Source: Rhodococcus sp. IEGM 1379
GTDB lineage: Bacteria; Actinomycetota; Actinomycetes; Mycobacteriales; Mycobacteriaceae
Reading direction: 5' to 3'
DNA: 64,000 nt
Assembly (NCBI RefSeq): GCF_030056815.1
Contig: NZ_JASHKR010000011.1
Coordinates: 1-64,000 of the forward strand
Shown: one piece after another, positions 1-7,379 of the stretch
Layout of the letters: each line of letters opens with the position of its first letter
How positions within the stretch are numbered: position 1 is the first letter of the stretch
The notes under the pieces: model-generated
Told to the model about the DNA's origin: nothing
The model's database searches: none
What the model saw: only the letters and a program-made list of their open reading frames with translations
Program-made: the position numbers and the translations under genes

Positions 1-840
1 ATCCGCTACCGTCTCAGCCCGGTACCCGTCCGGCAACGCCACCACATGGGTGACGTGTGATTGTCGATCCACCAAAGTCGCGACCGCCGACGGGCGGGTA
101 CCGAACACGAGATCACCCTCAAGATGCCCGGGCTCGCTACGATCGTCCGCCGCGGAGCTGCGGTGATCGATGGAGACCATGTTTCGTATCCGTCCACGAC
201 CGTGGGAGCGTCTCTTCCCTCGTGGTCGCCGGATCGGCCGATCGGTACGCAGTTCGTGAAATACAGTGCTGTCAAATACTTTTCGTGACGGAATGTAGAG
301 GCAGCGGTAGATCGTCTCGTGTGAGACCCACATCAACGGATCGTCCGGGTGCTCGCGCCGAAGCCAGGCCGAGATCTGTTGCGGTGACCACTGCTCATGG
401 AGCTTTTCCGTGATGGTTTCCCGAAGAATCGGCCGAGCACACAGGACCGATGTTTTGGGGCGGCGAGCGCGGACATAGGCCGCTGTATCGGCGTCCATTG
501 CTCGGTAAGCGACACGTCCGCCGTTGCGGGCGATCTCGCGGGCGATCGTGGACGGGGATCGTCCGAGTCTTTCGGCGATCGTCCGAGCGCTGTCGTCGGC
601 GGCGATTCCACGGGAGATTTCTTCACGCTCAGCTGCGGTGATGTGGCCGGCCCTCCGTTCTCGTGGGACCGGCCGGATGCCACCGGACTCACGTAGGAAG
701 CGTCGAATTCGGGGCATTGTTTCTCCGAGGATCCGCTCGATTTCTCGTATCGATTCTCCACGGCGGTGCAGATCCCAGATCAGGTTCTCCTGCTCCACTG
801 TGAATCCGAGCGCCTTGCTACCCATCCATGCCTCCACCAT
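1..840 (-). CDS. IS30-family transposase, 3' end cut by window edge
   Basis: A single reading frame is open from ATG at 840 down to position 1, giving about 280 residues without a stop. The N-terminal part has the IS30 helix-turn-helix style (GSKALGFTVEQENLIWDLH, then ERLGRSPSTIAREIARNG). The middle has the typical EQWSPQQISAWLR and HETIYRCLY stretches. The last visible part, GHLEGDLVFG, holds the first acidic residue of the DDE triad. IS30 transposases cut and paste their element between short terminal inverted repeats. The rest of the catalytic core lies outside the window, so whether the gene is intact cannot be judged. The matching IS end is at 864-894. Confidence 0.88.
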   Translation of the reverse strand, partial: MVEAWMGSKALGFTVEQENLIWDLHRRGESIREIERILGETMPRIRRFLRESGGIRPVPRERRAGHITAAEREEISRGIAADDSARTIAERLGRSPSTIAREIARNGGRVAYRAMDADTAAYVRARRPKTSVLCARPILRETITEKLHEQWSPQQISAWLRREHPDDPLMWVSHETIYRCLYIPSRKVFDSTVFHELRTDRPIRRPRGKRRSHGRGRIRNMVSIDHRSSAADDRSEPGHLEGDLVFGTRPSAVATLVDRQSHVTHVVALPDGYRAETVAD

Positions 841-863
841 CACGCATCATCTCACCGGTAGTG

Positions 864-894
864 ATGCGTTGACCTGTTGAGACCAAGTTCGTTT
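864..894. repeat. Terminal repeat of the IS30-type element (copy 1)
   Basis: This 31-bp stretch lies just upstream of the IS30 transposase start, where the element's end is expected. It is found again at 33216-33246 with only one difference (25 of 25 matching, then one mismatch and five more matches). The recurrence supports reading it as an IS terminus. Confidence 0.6.
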
Positions 895-1024
895 CGGAGG
901 CGCCGAAAGCTGAGACACCACCGTGTGACTGGAGAAGAGAGTTCAGATCACCAGCCGAGGATCATCCGCCGGTAGAAATTGGTTCGGGAGCGAAATCGAC
1001 TGCAACAGTTGTCAAATCGTAATG

Positions 1025-1088
1025 TGTCTCAGAAACCCGTCTCACCTTCTCCAGCGCCTACTTGAGTGTGTCTGACGTTTCTGAGACA
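1025..1088. repeat. 12-bp perfect inverted repeat, possible recombination site
   Basis: TGTCTCAGAAAC at 1025-1036 is matched by its exact reverse complement at 1077-1088, with 40 bp between. The region 895-1120 holds no credible gene. The spacing resembles a paired site for a recombinase or transposase rather than a transcription terminator. No partner enzyme can be assigned from sequence alone. Confidence 0.35.
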
Positions 1089-1119
1089 GTCTCTCCCTCT
1101 CCGTGGGCGCTGTATATCG

Positions 1120-1300
1120 TTGTGACTCTCGGAATTATTTGGCACGTTTTTCTCCGAATTATTTGGCACGGAGAACGTGACGAGATCTGTCGAGCGTTGA
1201 CGTGACGGACTGACTTCCGGCTAGTTTCAGAGTGCCGGGAGCGCTCCGGCTTCCCTCCCGGTGCGCGCCAACTCGATGTTTGCGTACGCGTGCGTAGCCG
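1120..1300. repeat. Direct repeat, degenerate copy A of resolvase 3' region
   Basis: From TGTGACTCTCGGAATTATTT onward this stretch repeats the sequence at 2093-2240 with scattered differences. A short internal duplication of GAATTATTTGGCACG lies at about 1132-1170. The two copies flank the small secreted-protein gene at 1398-1823. Confidence 0.75.
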
Positions 1301-1308
1301 TTCTTCAT
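1227..1308 (-). pseudogene. Serine resolvase relic with internal deletion
   Basis: The 3' end of the resolvase gene found intact at 2174-2770 is repeated here. Right after the codons corresponding to 2227-2236 it jumps to the equivalent of the first codons (GCGTGCGTAGCCGTTCTTCAT, matching the start at about 2750-2770). Roughly 500 bp of coding sequence is missing. The remaining 82 bp is out of frame and cannot give a working enzyme. It is the scar of a duplication followed by deletion. Confidence 0.75.
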
Positions 1309-1397
1309 TGCACTCGCCGCCCGGTCGCCGTGCCAGTTAGGTCTCCGCCGAACGATGCGAGCACCTCCGGTCGGTCCGGGTGCGGCTGCCGATCCGA

Positions 1398-1823
1398 TCA
1401 GGGGACTGTCCAGATACCGGCGCCGGGCGTGCTGACGACTATCAGGAAGAAGATCCCATCGGGCTGGGGCACCGTGGCCACGGCGACCACCGTCCCGGAA
1501 CCGGTCTCGACCAGTGTGCCGTCGCGGTTGCCGAGGTATGCGACACCCGCTGCACCGGTGGAGACGTTTCGCCAGTGGACGTGGACACCGGTGGCCGGCC
1601 CCAAACGGGTCACTCCCGGAGTGTCAGTATCGGTAGTGGCGGTCACGTAGGTGTAGCCCGACCTCGGGAGTTCGCTCGAACCGACGCTGAGAGCGAGAGC
1701 GGCGACGGGAATGGGGAAGACAGTGCCGGTTGGTGCGGCGGCGGCAGGGTGTGCCGCGAGAAGCAGTGCGGCGCCGGCTCCGGCGATGACGGATGCTTGG
1801 CGTAGACGGTGGCGTTGTCTCAT
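1398..1823 (-). CDS. Small secreted protein of unknown function
   Basis: The 141-residue product starts with a basic stretch (MRQRHRLRQ), a hydrophobic core and an AAHPAAAAP cleavage region, a clear Sec signal peptide. The mature part is about 110 residues, rich in Thr, Val and Gly, with no Cys and no enzyme motif that I recognise. An AGAGAGG ribosome binding site sits before the ATG. The gene lies alone between two copies of a resolvase-derived repeat, so it looks like a passenger of a former transposon. No function is claimed. Confidence 0.6.
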   Translation of the reverse strand: MRQRHRLRQASVIAGAGAALLLAAHPAAAAPTGTVFPIPVAALALSVGSSELPRSGYTYVTATTDTDTPGVTRLGPATGVHVHWRNVSTGAAGVAYLGNRDGTLVETGSGTVVAVATVPQPDGIFFLIVVSTPGAGIWTVP

Positions 1824-2092
1824 CGGCGGACCTCTCTGCCTGGTGGCCCGCTCCTGGTCACGAACACTGGCGCTGGCCGAAGGATGCTGTCAGCCTACAT
1901 CCACGACTGGTGGTGCCGACCGTGAATCACCTGTTCGGGGCAACCCGGCATCGACGATGCGTAGCTGCAATAGCTCCGCCACTTTCGTCCATCAGAACCG
2001 CGCCACCTATTGCTGAAAGTCACAATAATGCCCTTCGCTGGGCGTGCAGTCGTCTTCAGAATGCAGTCGTCTTCTGAAACTGACATGGGTGT

Positions 2093-2240
2093 GTGACTCT
2101 CGGAATTATTTGGCACGGAGAACGCGACGAGGTCTGTCGAGCGTTGACGTGACGGACTGACTTCCGGCTAGTTTCAGAGTACCGGGAGCATTCCGGCTTC
2201 CCGTTCGGTACGCGCCAACTCGATATTCGCGTACAACGCC
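2093..2240. repeat. Direct repeat, copy B, containing the 3' end of the intact resolvase gene
   Basis: This is the parent copy of the repeat at 1120-1300. It covers the last codons of the resolvase and the sequence downstream of it, ending with the CTCGGAATTATTTGGCACG motif that also occurs twice in copy A. Confidence 0.75.
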
Positions 2241-2770
2241 GAACGCTTCAAACCTGTATTCCTGCAAAGTGTTTCGATCTTGAACTGCCCGGTCTCGTAC
2301 GTTTGCAACAGGTACGCACGCTCCTCCGGCGTCAGCTTGTGCTGACGACCTTTCATCTTGCCGGCTGCCGCGGCCGCCGCAACAGCATCCCTGGTCCGAC
2401 TCCGGATCAGGTCTGACTCGAATTCGGCCATCAATCCGAGGACACCGATGAACATTTTTCCCATCGGATCGGTCGGGTCGTAAATCTTCCCGTCGATCGA
2501 CAACGCCACGCCTATAGCAGCGAGTCGCCCCACCGTCTCGTGAAGGTCCTTCGCTGATCGGGAGAGTCGATCGAGTTTGGTCACACAGAAGACGTCACCT
2601 TCGCGGGCAGCGTTGATCGCATTGTCGAGTCCGGGTCGCTGAGTCTGCCGGCCACTGATTCCGTGATCGACATAGACCCGGTCACGATCGACACCTTCCT
2701 CGGCGAGTAGTCCGACCTGAATCGACGAATCCTGAGCCGCCGTACTTACACGCGCGTAGCCGATCTTCAT
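2174..2770 (-). CDS. Serine recombinase (resolvase/invertase family)
   Basis: The start is set at ATG 2770, preceded by GGGAG, because the protein then begins MKIGYARVSTAAQDSS, the classic resolvase N-terminus with the nucleophilic Ser in ARVS. This gives 198 residues, a normal length. Other family marks are LSRSAKDL (after KLDR), GKMFIGVLGLMAEFE and RTRDAVAAA. The C-terminal part (KLTPEERAYLL... RSALYANI) is a Hin-type DNA-binding helix-turn-helix. Such enzymes cut and rejoin DNA at res or inversion sites through a phosphoserine link. No transposase of the Tn3 type is next to it. A decayed partial copy lies at 1227-1308. Confidence 0.9.
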   Translation of the reverse strand: MKIGYARVSTAAQDSSIQVGLLAEEGVDRDRVYVDHGISGRQTQRPGLDNAINAAREGDVFCVTKLDRLSRSAKDLHETVGRLAAIGVALSIDGKIYDPTDPMGKMFIGVLGLMAEFESDLIRSRTRDAVAAAAAAGKMKGRQHKLTPEERAYLLQTYETGQFKIETLCRNTGLKRSALYANIELARTEREAGMLPVL

Positions 2771-2935
2771 TGCACTCCCGATTTTCGCCGTTCGCGACGT
2801 CCCGCAGCCAAACCGTCCGCTAGAAACTATGCCATACCGGACTGATCCAACGGACGTCCAAAATGGACGAAAGTGCGAGAATTTGTCCACGTCAATTTCA
2901 CACAGAAGCGCGTTTGCGATCGTCCGGTATGACGC

Positions 2936-2962
2936 GGTCAAAACGCACACCCAAACCCGCAG
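2936..2962. repeat. 27-bp direct repeat, copy 1
   Basis: This segment matches 3728-3754 with one mismatch. The two copies bracket the membrane-protein gene at 3061-3627. Copy 1 lies upstream of the resolvase start and could be part of a recombination site. Confidence 0.6.
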
Positions 2963-3060
2963 AAACGATCTCAGCTCGTTTCGGTTGCTGGGGTAGGAAG
3001 GCGTCTGTCAATTTGATGGCATCGCCCAATGAACGGCGCCGACTCGGTGAGACTGAGACG

Positions 3061-3627
3061 ATGACGCTTGAAGAAAAACGAGACAATCGATCGCCTACAA
3101 CGTGGCTCACTGTGGCTTTCTGGATTCTCACGTTCTCGTTCGTGTACCTGATGATTGGGATTCTCGACTGGTGGACCGCGCTGGTGTTCGCAATTGCCGG
3201 AGTCACGCTCACCTACTTCTGGTGGCAGAAGCGTCTGCACAGTCAGGCGTCGGTTCTTTTCGGTTTCACCTGCGCGTGCTTTGCAGCCCTGGCTCTGGTC
3301 ACGAGCGGAGCAACGGTGTTTATGCCCATATCGGCCGCGGTAGACAGCGTCGGGCCGCGCAGGGTGGTCTGCGGTTCCGTGATAAATCCGGTGCCGGCAG
3401 ACGAGCTGACAGTGACAACTGGAGGGGCGAGCGAACCCATGATGCAGTCCTGGCCGGAGGTACCGCAGACCTCATTGCAGAGGATGTGCTCGAACCAACT
3501 CAGCTACCGAGGTGGTCGAGCAGCGGGACTGACCTTGGTCGGCCTTCTACTCGCAGCACGCGCAACCGGTCACCTCGTTACTCCGACCAGCTCCGGGACG
3601 GTTAGGGCTCGGACTCACCAAGTTTGA
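3061..3627 (+). CDS. Four-helix integral membrane protein, unknown function
   Basis: ATG at 3061 is preceded by GGTGAGA and gives 188 residues. After a charged start (MTLEEKRDNR) come hydrophobic segments at roughly residues 14-34, 35-52, 60-85 and 165-180. Between the last two lies a polar loop with several Cys, which may be extracytoplasmic. I recognise no family. The reading frame is open further upstream to 2863, but that part has no membrane or domain character. The gene is bracketed by the 27-bp direct repeats at 2936 and 3728, so it may be cargo of a small mobile unit. Confidence 0.55.
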   Translation: MTLEEKRDNRSPTTWLTVAFWILTFSFVYLMIGILDWWTALVFAIAGVTLTYFWWQKRLHSQASVLFGFTCACFAALALVTSGATVFMPISAAVDSVGPRRVVCGSVINPVPADELTVTTGGASEPMMQSWPEVPQTSLQRMCSNQLSYRGGRAAGLTLVGLLLAARATGHLVTPTSSGTVRARTHQV

Positions 3628-3710
3628 AGCTCAGAACACAGGGCGAGAACGGTTTTCAGGCCGTGGCTTCATTGAATTGTTCCTGAAGTAGCCGCGGATT
3701 CTCGCCAAAA

Positions 3711-3754
3711 GTGTGCGTTTTGTCGATGGTCAAAACGCACACCGAAACCCGCAG
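3711..3754. repeat. 12-bp inverted repeat plus second copy of 27-bp direct repeat
   Basis: GTGTGCGTTTTG (3711-3722) and CAAAACGCACAC (3731-3742) are perfect inverted arms. The right arm is also the start of the 27-bp repeat (3728-3754) seen at 2936-2962. The rest of 3628-3855 shows no credible gene. Confidence 0.55.
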
Positions 3755-3855
3755 GAAGCCACTCAGGCGCACTTCCCGAAGTGGGCCAGGTGATGGGTTC
3801 CGGATGACAGACTCGAGGCATAAGGGTCGAGACGTTTGACGCATGAGTCGACGGG

Positions 3856-3953
3856 CTACTCGTGCCCGTTCGGACGTTGCTCGCGTAATTTCTTCTCGCG
3901 AGAGTCGCGAATGAATTGGTTGAGAATAGCGATTCCTCCGGCGACAGTCAGGA
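3856..3953 (-). pseudogene. C-terminal gene fragment cut by the IS6-type element
   Basis: Reading leftwards from the IS edge the frame gives LTVAGGIAILNQFIRDSREK and ends at TAG in 3856-3858. It looks like the last hydrophobic helix and charged tail of a small membrane protein. It has no start of its own and does not continue the lipoprotein gene on the other side of the IS, which implies an IS-mediated deletion. Confidence 0.35.
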
Positions 3954-4818
3954 GGGCTCTGTCAACTTAGCTGAACATAATTGGGAATCAACAGCATTCG
4001 GTCATGCCGGGGCGGATTCTGTTGGTAGGAAACCGGGTTCAGGCGGCGCAGGGTACGCCGGTGACGTCGTTCCAGGTGGCGAATCGGTCGGTCATTTCGA
4101 AGCGGTAATCGCTCGCGGTGAGCTGTGTCGGCCTGGCCGGAAGTGCGGCGAGATCGCGCTGAACACCGCCAGGAACCGTTGTGCCGCACCTGGTGAGCGG
4201 AAGAACTTCATGGCGCGTTCGCGCTGTCTGGTGGGTTGGTGCGAGTTCTCGGCCCGGTTATTGAGATACCTCGAGCGGCGGTGTTCGACCGATGGCATCA
4301 GGTCTTTTTGCGCCACAACGTAACTGGCGAGCTTGTCGGTCACCAGCACCCTCGGCGCCCGAGCCTGCTTGCGCATCAGCTTGCCGAAGAAGCGTTTCGC
4401 CGCCTCCGCGTTGCGGCGGGACTGGACCAGGACGTCGAGGACGTTGCCGTCCTGATCGACCGCCCGCCACAGGTAGTGCCGGATGCCTCCGATCTTGACG
4501 TACACCTCGTCCAGAAACCATTTATCGCCGGGTCGGGGAGCACGGCGGCGCAGGCCACGCGCGTATTCGAGCCCGAACTTCGCGCACCATGTGCGGATCG
4601 TCTCGTGCGAGACGACGATGCCGCGGGCGAGCATCAGTTCTGCGACGTCGCGCAAGCTCAAGGTGAACCGGTAGTACAGCCACACGCAGTGCGCGATGAT
4701 CTCCGCGGGATAGCGGTGCCGTTTGTACAGCGACCGCGTCGCATCCACCCGCGTTTCGTCTCTACGACTCATCCGACCATCATCCCTGACTCACGGCCCA
4801 GTTAAGTTGACAGAGCCC
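3954..4818. mobile_element. IS6-family insertion sequence, apparently complete
   Basis: The 865-bp unit is bounded by 20-bp inverted repeats, GGGCTCTGTCAACTTAGCTG at 3954-3973 and its near-perfect complement at 4799-4818 (one mismatch). It encodes one transposase. The 8 bp on the two sides (3946-3953 and 4819-4826) are different, so there is no target duplication. The element therefore marks a deletion or cointegrate junction rather than a simple insertion. Confidence 0.85.
4092..4772 (-). CDS. IS6-family DDE transposase
   Basis: The 226-residue product has the standard IS6 plan. A short N-terminal DNA-binding part contains HRYPAEIIAHCVWLYYRF and SHETIRTWCAKFG. The DDE core follows, with the first Asp in KWFLDEVYVKI, the second in VLVTDKLASY and the Glu after RAENSHQPTR. 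The length is normal and there is no frameshift, so the enzyme may be active. IS6 enzymes transpose by cointegrate formation, which fits the mismatched flanks. A shorter relative is at 32795-32962. Confidence 0.92.
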   Translation of the reverse strand: MSRRDETRVDATRSLYKRHRYPAEIIAHCVWLYYRFTLSLRDVAELMLARGIVVSHETIRTWCAKFGLEYARGLRRRAPRPGDKWFLDEVYVKIGGIRHYLWRAVDQDGNVLDVLVQSRRNAEAAKRFFGKLMRKQARAPRVLVTDKLASYVVAQKDLMPSVEHRRSRYLNNRAENSHQPTRQRERAMKFFRSPGAAQRFLAVFSAISPHFRPGRHSSPRAITASK

Positions 4819-5245
4819 CGTCGGTGTTGTAGTAGAAGCCGATGTTGCCCCAGGGTGCGAAATAGATGAGATCACCGTCCTCGGGGTCGGATCCAGGCGA
4901 GCGGTCTGTCTCCAGTTTTCGGGGCAGTTGGCTGATCTTTTCCCTTCCCGCGAATTCTTCGACTGAGAGGGTGAGTGGAAGCATCGAGAGGAAATCACGG
5001 GTTGTGGGATCGTCCGATTCGATCGTGACGTCGATTTCGGTATCGCCTGCGGTGAAGCGGACGACGGTCCCTTCGACGATGCTCGGCTCGCTTGCATGGT
5101 CGGCGGAGGTGTTCGCAGATGAAGGAACCGATGTGTCGGCAGCGGGAGTCATCGAATCCGGGGTGGAGGATTCGGGGGGTGTCGCGCATCCGGTGACGGC
5201 GAACACGACTGCCGCTGTTCCTGTGATGAGGAGTTTTCGTCGCAT
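4802..5245 (-). pseudogene. Cyclophilin-like-fold lipoprotein, 3' end removed by the IS
   Basis: The N-terminus is a lipoprotein signal ending in AVTGC, followed by a Ser/Thr/Pro-rich linker. The domain then reads VVRFTAGDTEIDVTIES, TRDFLSMLPLTLSVEEFAG and DLIYFAPWGNIGFYYN. These are the marks of the small cyclophilin-like-fold family, in which a final Tyr/Gly strand normally follows. Here the frame runs into the IS end at 4818 and stops after GALST, so the last strand is replaced. The product may be unstable. The start has no competing upstream ATG in frame. Confidence 0.7.
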
Positions 5246-5312
5246 GGTTCCTGCTTTTTCGATTGCAGTTCACAGGTTCGGCGTGGTGAACGGGCCCATC
5301 GGGTGCCGGTCG

Positions 5313-5674
5313 TTAGGCGTGCGAGTGTGCAAGGGGCGGTGCAGTAGTGAGGGTGTGGACGGAGTTTTGTTCGCGGCCACACCCGGAACCTCTTGCCTCG
5401 ACGAGGGTTGCGGTGTCAATGACGAACCGGGACCGAACATCGGAGGCAAGGACCCGTTCGTAGGCGTCGTTGATCTGATCGGCGGCGATGAGTTCGGTTT
5501 CGGGAGCGATGCCGTGCTCAGCGCAGAAGTCGAGCATTTCCTGGGTCCGGTAGTACTCGACGACGTTGTCGCCGGGAACCCCGTCCCGGCCGATCTGGAA
5601 CGGGTCAGGGGAGCCATGACAAGTCGGTTGGGAAGGGTGAGATCGCCGAGGGTTGCGGGCGAGAAGAGGCTCAA
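5313..5674 (-). pseudogene. Chimeric remnant: old-yellow-enzyme start joined to alcohol dehydrogenase end
   Basis: From TTG 5674 the frame reads [20 protein letters not shown], the first strand of an NADH:flavin oxidoreductase of the old-yellow-enzyme family. A one-base shift later it continues [13 protein letters not shown], also from that family. It then passes directly into [14 protein letters not shown] and [19 protein letters not shown], the C-terminal end of a YahK-type zinc alcohol dehydrogenase. Neither enzyme has its core, so this is a deletion junction between two genes that stood in the same direction. Confidence 0.75.
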
Positions 5675-5744
5675 GGATGCTCCTGATTCAGTGGTGATCC
5701 TGGGTGCGACGGCTCGCGTGCTGGCAGTGGCGTGCGGAGGCCTG

Positions 5745-6509
5745 TTACTGAGCGGTGTAGGCCCCGTCGACCGGGAGTGCGACGGCGGTGACGTAGCTGG
5801 CGGCCGAACTCGACAGCCACAGGACAGCAGCGGCGATCTCCTCACCGCGGCCCAGACGCGCCATCGGGATTGCGGCGAGGGCTTGGGTGCGATCGAGTTC
5901 GCCGCCGCTGATCATGCGTTCGACCATGGGGGTGTCGATGGTTCCCGGGCAGATGGCGTTGACTCGGATGCCCAGAGGTGCGTACTCGAGAGCAGCACTC
6001 TTGGTCAGCCCGAGGACACCGTGCTTGGAGGCGTGATAACTCGCCCGCCCGGCGCCGCCGACGAGGCCCCCGAGCGATGAGCAGTTCACGATCGAACCTG
6101 AGCCCTGGGCGCGCATCTGAACCAGCTCATGTTTCATCGAAGCCCACACCCCGCGCAGGTTCACCGCCGTCACCTGGTCGAATGCGGCGGCCGTCTCGTC
6201 GGCTGTGTTGGTCGGGGGGAGCATGATGCCGGCGTTGTTGAAGGCCATGTCTAGGCTCCCGAAGGTGTCGACGCACTGGCGAACCGCCGCGGCGACCTGT
6301 CCCTCATCGGCCACATCAGCCCGAATGGCGAGAGCTCGGTGCCCCTGCTCGGTGAGCTCCGCCGCCAGCTTCTCGAGGGCTTCAGGGTTGATGTCGACGA
6401 GTGCGACGGCAGCGCCGGCCTCGGCGAACGCGCACGCCGTGGCTGCTCCCATGCCGGCGCTGGCGCCGGTGACGAGCGCGGTCTGTCCGGTGAAGTCGTA
6501 GGTGAGCAT
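5745..6509 (-). CDS. Short-chain dehydrogenase/reductase
   Basis: From ATG 6509 the protein has 254 residues; an ATG at 6518 would add three. It has the Rossmann motif TGASAGMG near residue 12, NNAG near 87, the catalytic Ser region NCSSLGG, the YHASK active-site pair, and a PVDGAY C-terminus. SDRs of this glucose-1-dehydrogenase-like group oxidise or reduce alcohols and ketones with NAD(P). It is followed upstream by a second SDR (gap 32 bp) and a zinc alcohol dehydrogenase in the same direction, which suggests one operon acting on successive alcohol/carbonyl steps. The substrate is unknown. Confidence 0.88.
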   Translation of the reverse strand: MLTYDFTGQTALVTGASAGMGAATACAFAEAGAAVALVDINPEALEKLAAELTEQGHRALAIRADVADEGQVAAAVRQCVDTFGSLDMAFNNAGIMLPPTNTADETAAAFDQVTAVNLRGVWASMKHELVQMRAQGSGSIVNCSSLGGLVGGAGRASYHASKHGVLGLTKSAALEYAPLGIRVNAICPGTIDTPMVERMISGGELDRTQALAAIPMARLGRGEEIAAAVLWLSSSAASYVTAVALPVDGAYTAQ

Positions 6510-6541
6510 GTGTCTCATCCGATCTGTTGATTGTGGCCTGC

Positions 6542-7327
6542 TCAAATGCCGATGGTTTGGCCGCCGTCGACCACGAGGGCGTGGCCGATGGCGAAGCCGC
6601 CCAGTCCGGAACACAGCCACAGGCCTGCGGAGGCGATCTCCTCCGCTGTGCTCATCCGGCCGATGGGCTCTTGCGCTATGACTCGGGACCGACCTTCGGG
6701 GGTGCCTCCGGAGAAGCGGTCCATCATCGCGGTCTCGATGATGCCCGGGCAGATCGCGTTGATCTGGATACCTAGGGCTGCGTACTCGAGCGCCGCGGAT
6801 TTGGTGAGCCCGATGACCCCGTGCTTGGCCGCGGCGTAGGCGGCTTGCCCCCGGATGCCGATAACGCCGGCGCCTGAGGCGATGTTGACGATTGAGCGGT
6901 GTCCCTCACCGAGGCCCGCCTCCATCGCGAGGATCTCATGCTTCATAGACAAGAACACCCCACGCAAGTTCACTCCGTGGATCCGATCCCAGTCGGCTTC
7001 GCTGGTCTCGGTAAGTGGTCTAGGCGGCTGTTCGACACCAGCGTTGTTGACAGCGATGTCGAGCCTGCCGAAAGTTTCGACTGCTGTGGCAACCGCGGCT
7101 GCGACGTCCTCAGTGCTGTTGACGTCGCAGGCCACCGCCTCAGCTCGACGGCCGAGACGTTGCGCCATCATCGCCGTCTCCTGCGCCGGCTGCTTGTTGA
7201 TGTCAGCGACGACCAGGTCCGCGCCTTGCGTTGCAAAGGCCAGCGCCGTAGCGCGGCCGATGCCGCTACCCGCTCCGGTGACGAAGACGATCTTGTTGAT
7301 GAACGATCCAGCGGCATTTCCTGACAT
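6542..7327 (-). CDS. Short-chain dehydrogenase/reductase
   Basis: ATG 7327 follows GGAAGG and gives 261 residues (MSGNAAGSF...). Visible motifs are TGAGSGIG for NAD(P) binding, NNAG, NIASGAG with the catalytic Ser, and YAAAK. The C-terminus is VVDGGQTIGI. It is the middle gene of a leftward SDR-SDR-ADH cluster. The two SDRs share the plan and the KHGV(I/L)GLTKSAALEYA stretch, so they may come from duplication, but they are clearly diverged. The natural substrate cannot be read from the sequence. Confidence 0.88.
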   Translation of the reverse strand: MSGNAAGSFINKIVFVTGAGSGIGRATALAFATQGADLVVADINKQPAQETAMMAQRLGRRAEAVACDVNSTEDVAAAVATAVETFGRLDIAVNNAGVEQPPRPLTETSEADWDRIHGVNLRGVFLSMKHEILAMEAGLGEGHRSIVNIASGAGVIGIRGQAAYAAAKHGVIGLTKSAALEYAALGIQINAICPGIIETAMMDRFSGGTPEGRSRVIAQEPIGRMSTAEEIASAGLWLCSGLGGFAIGHALVVDGGQTIGI

Positions 7328-7379
7328 GGGGCAACCTTCCGATCGAGGTCTTCGAGTTTGTGACCGGCCGCGGCCTTCT

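Noticed and set aside
1895-2116. 73-codon frame on the minus strand between the secreted protein and the resolvase
   Set aside because: No ribosome site, no domain character, and it overlaps the direct repeat.
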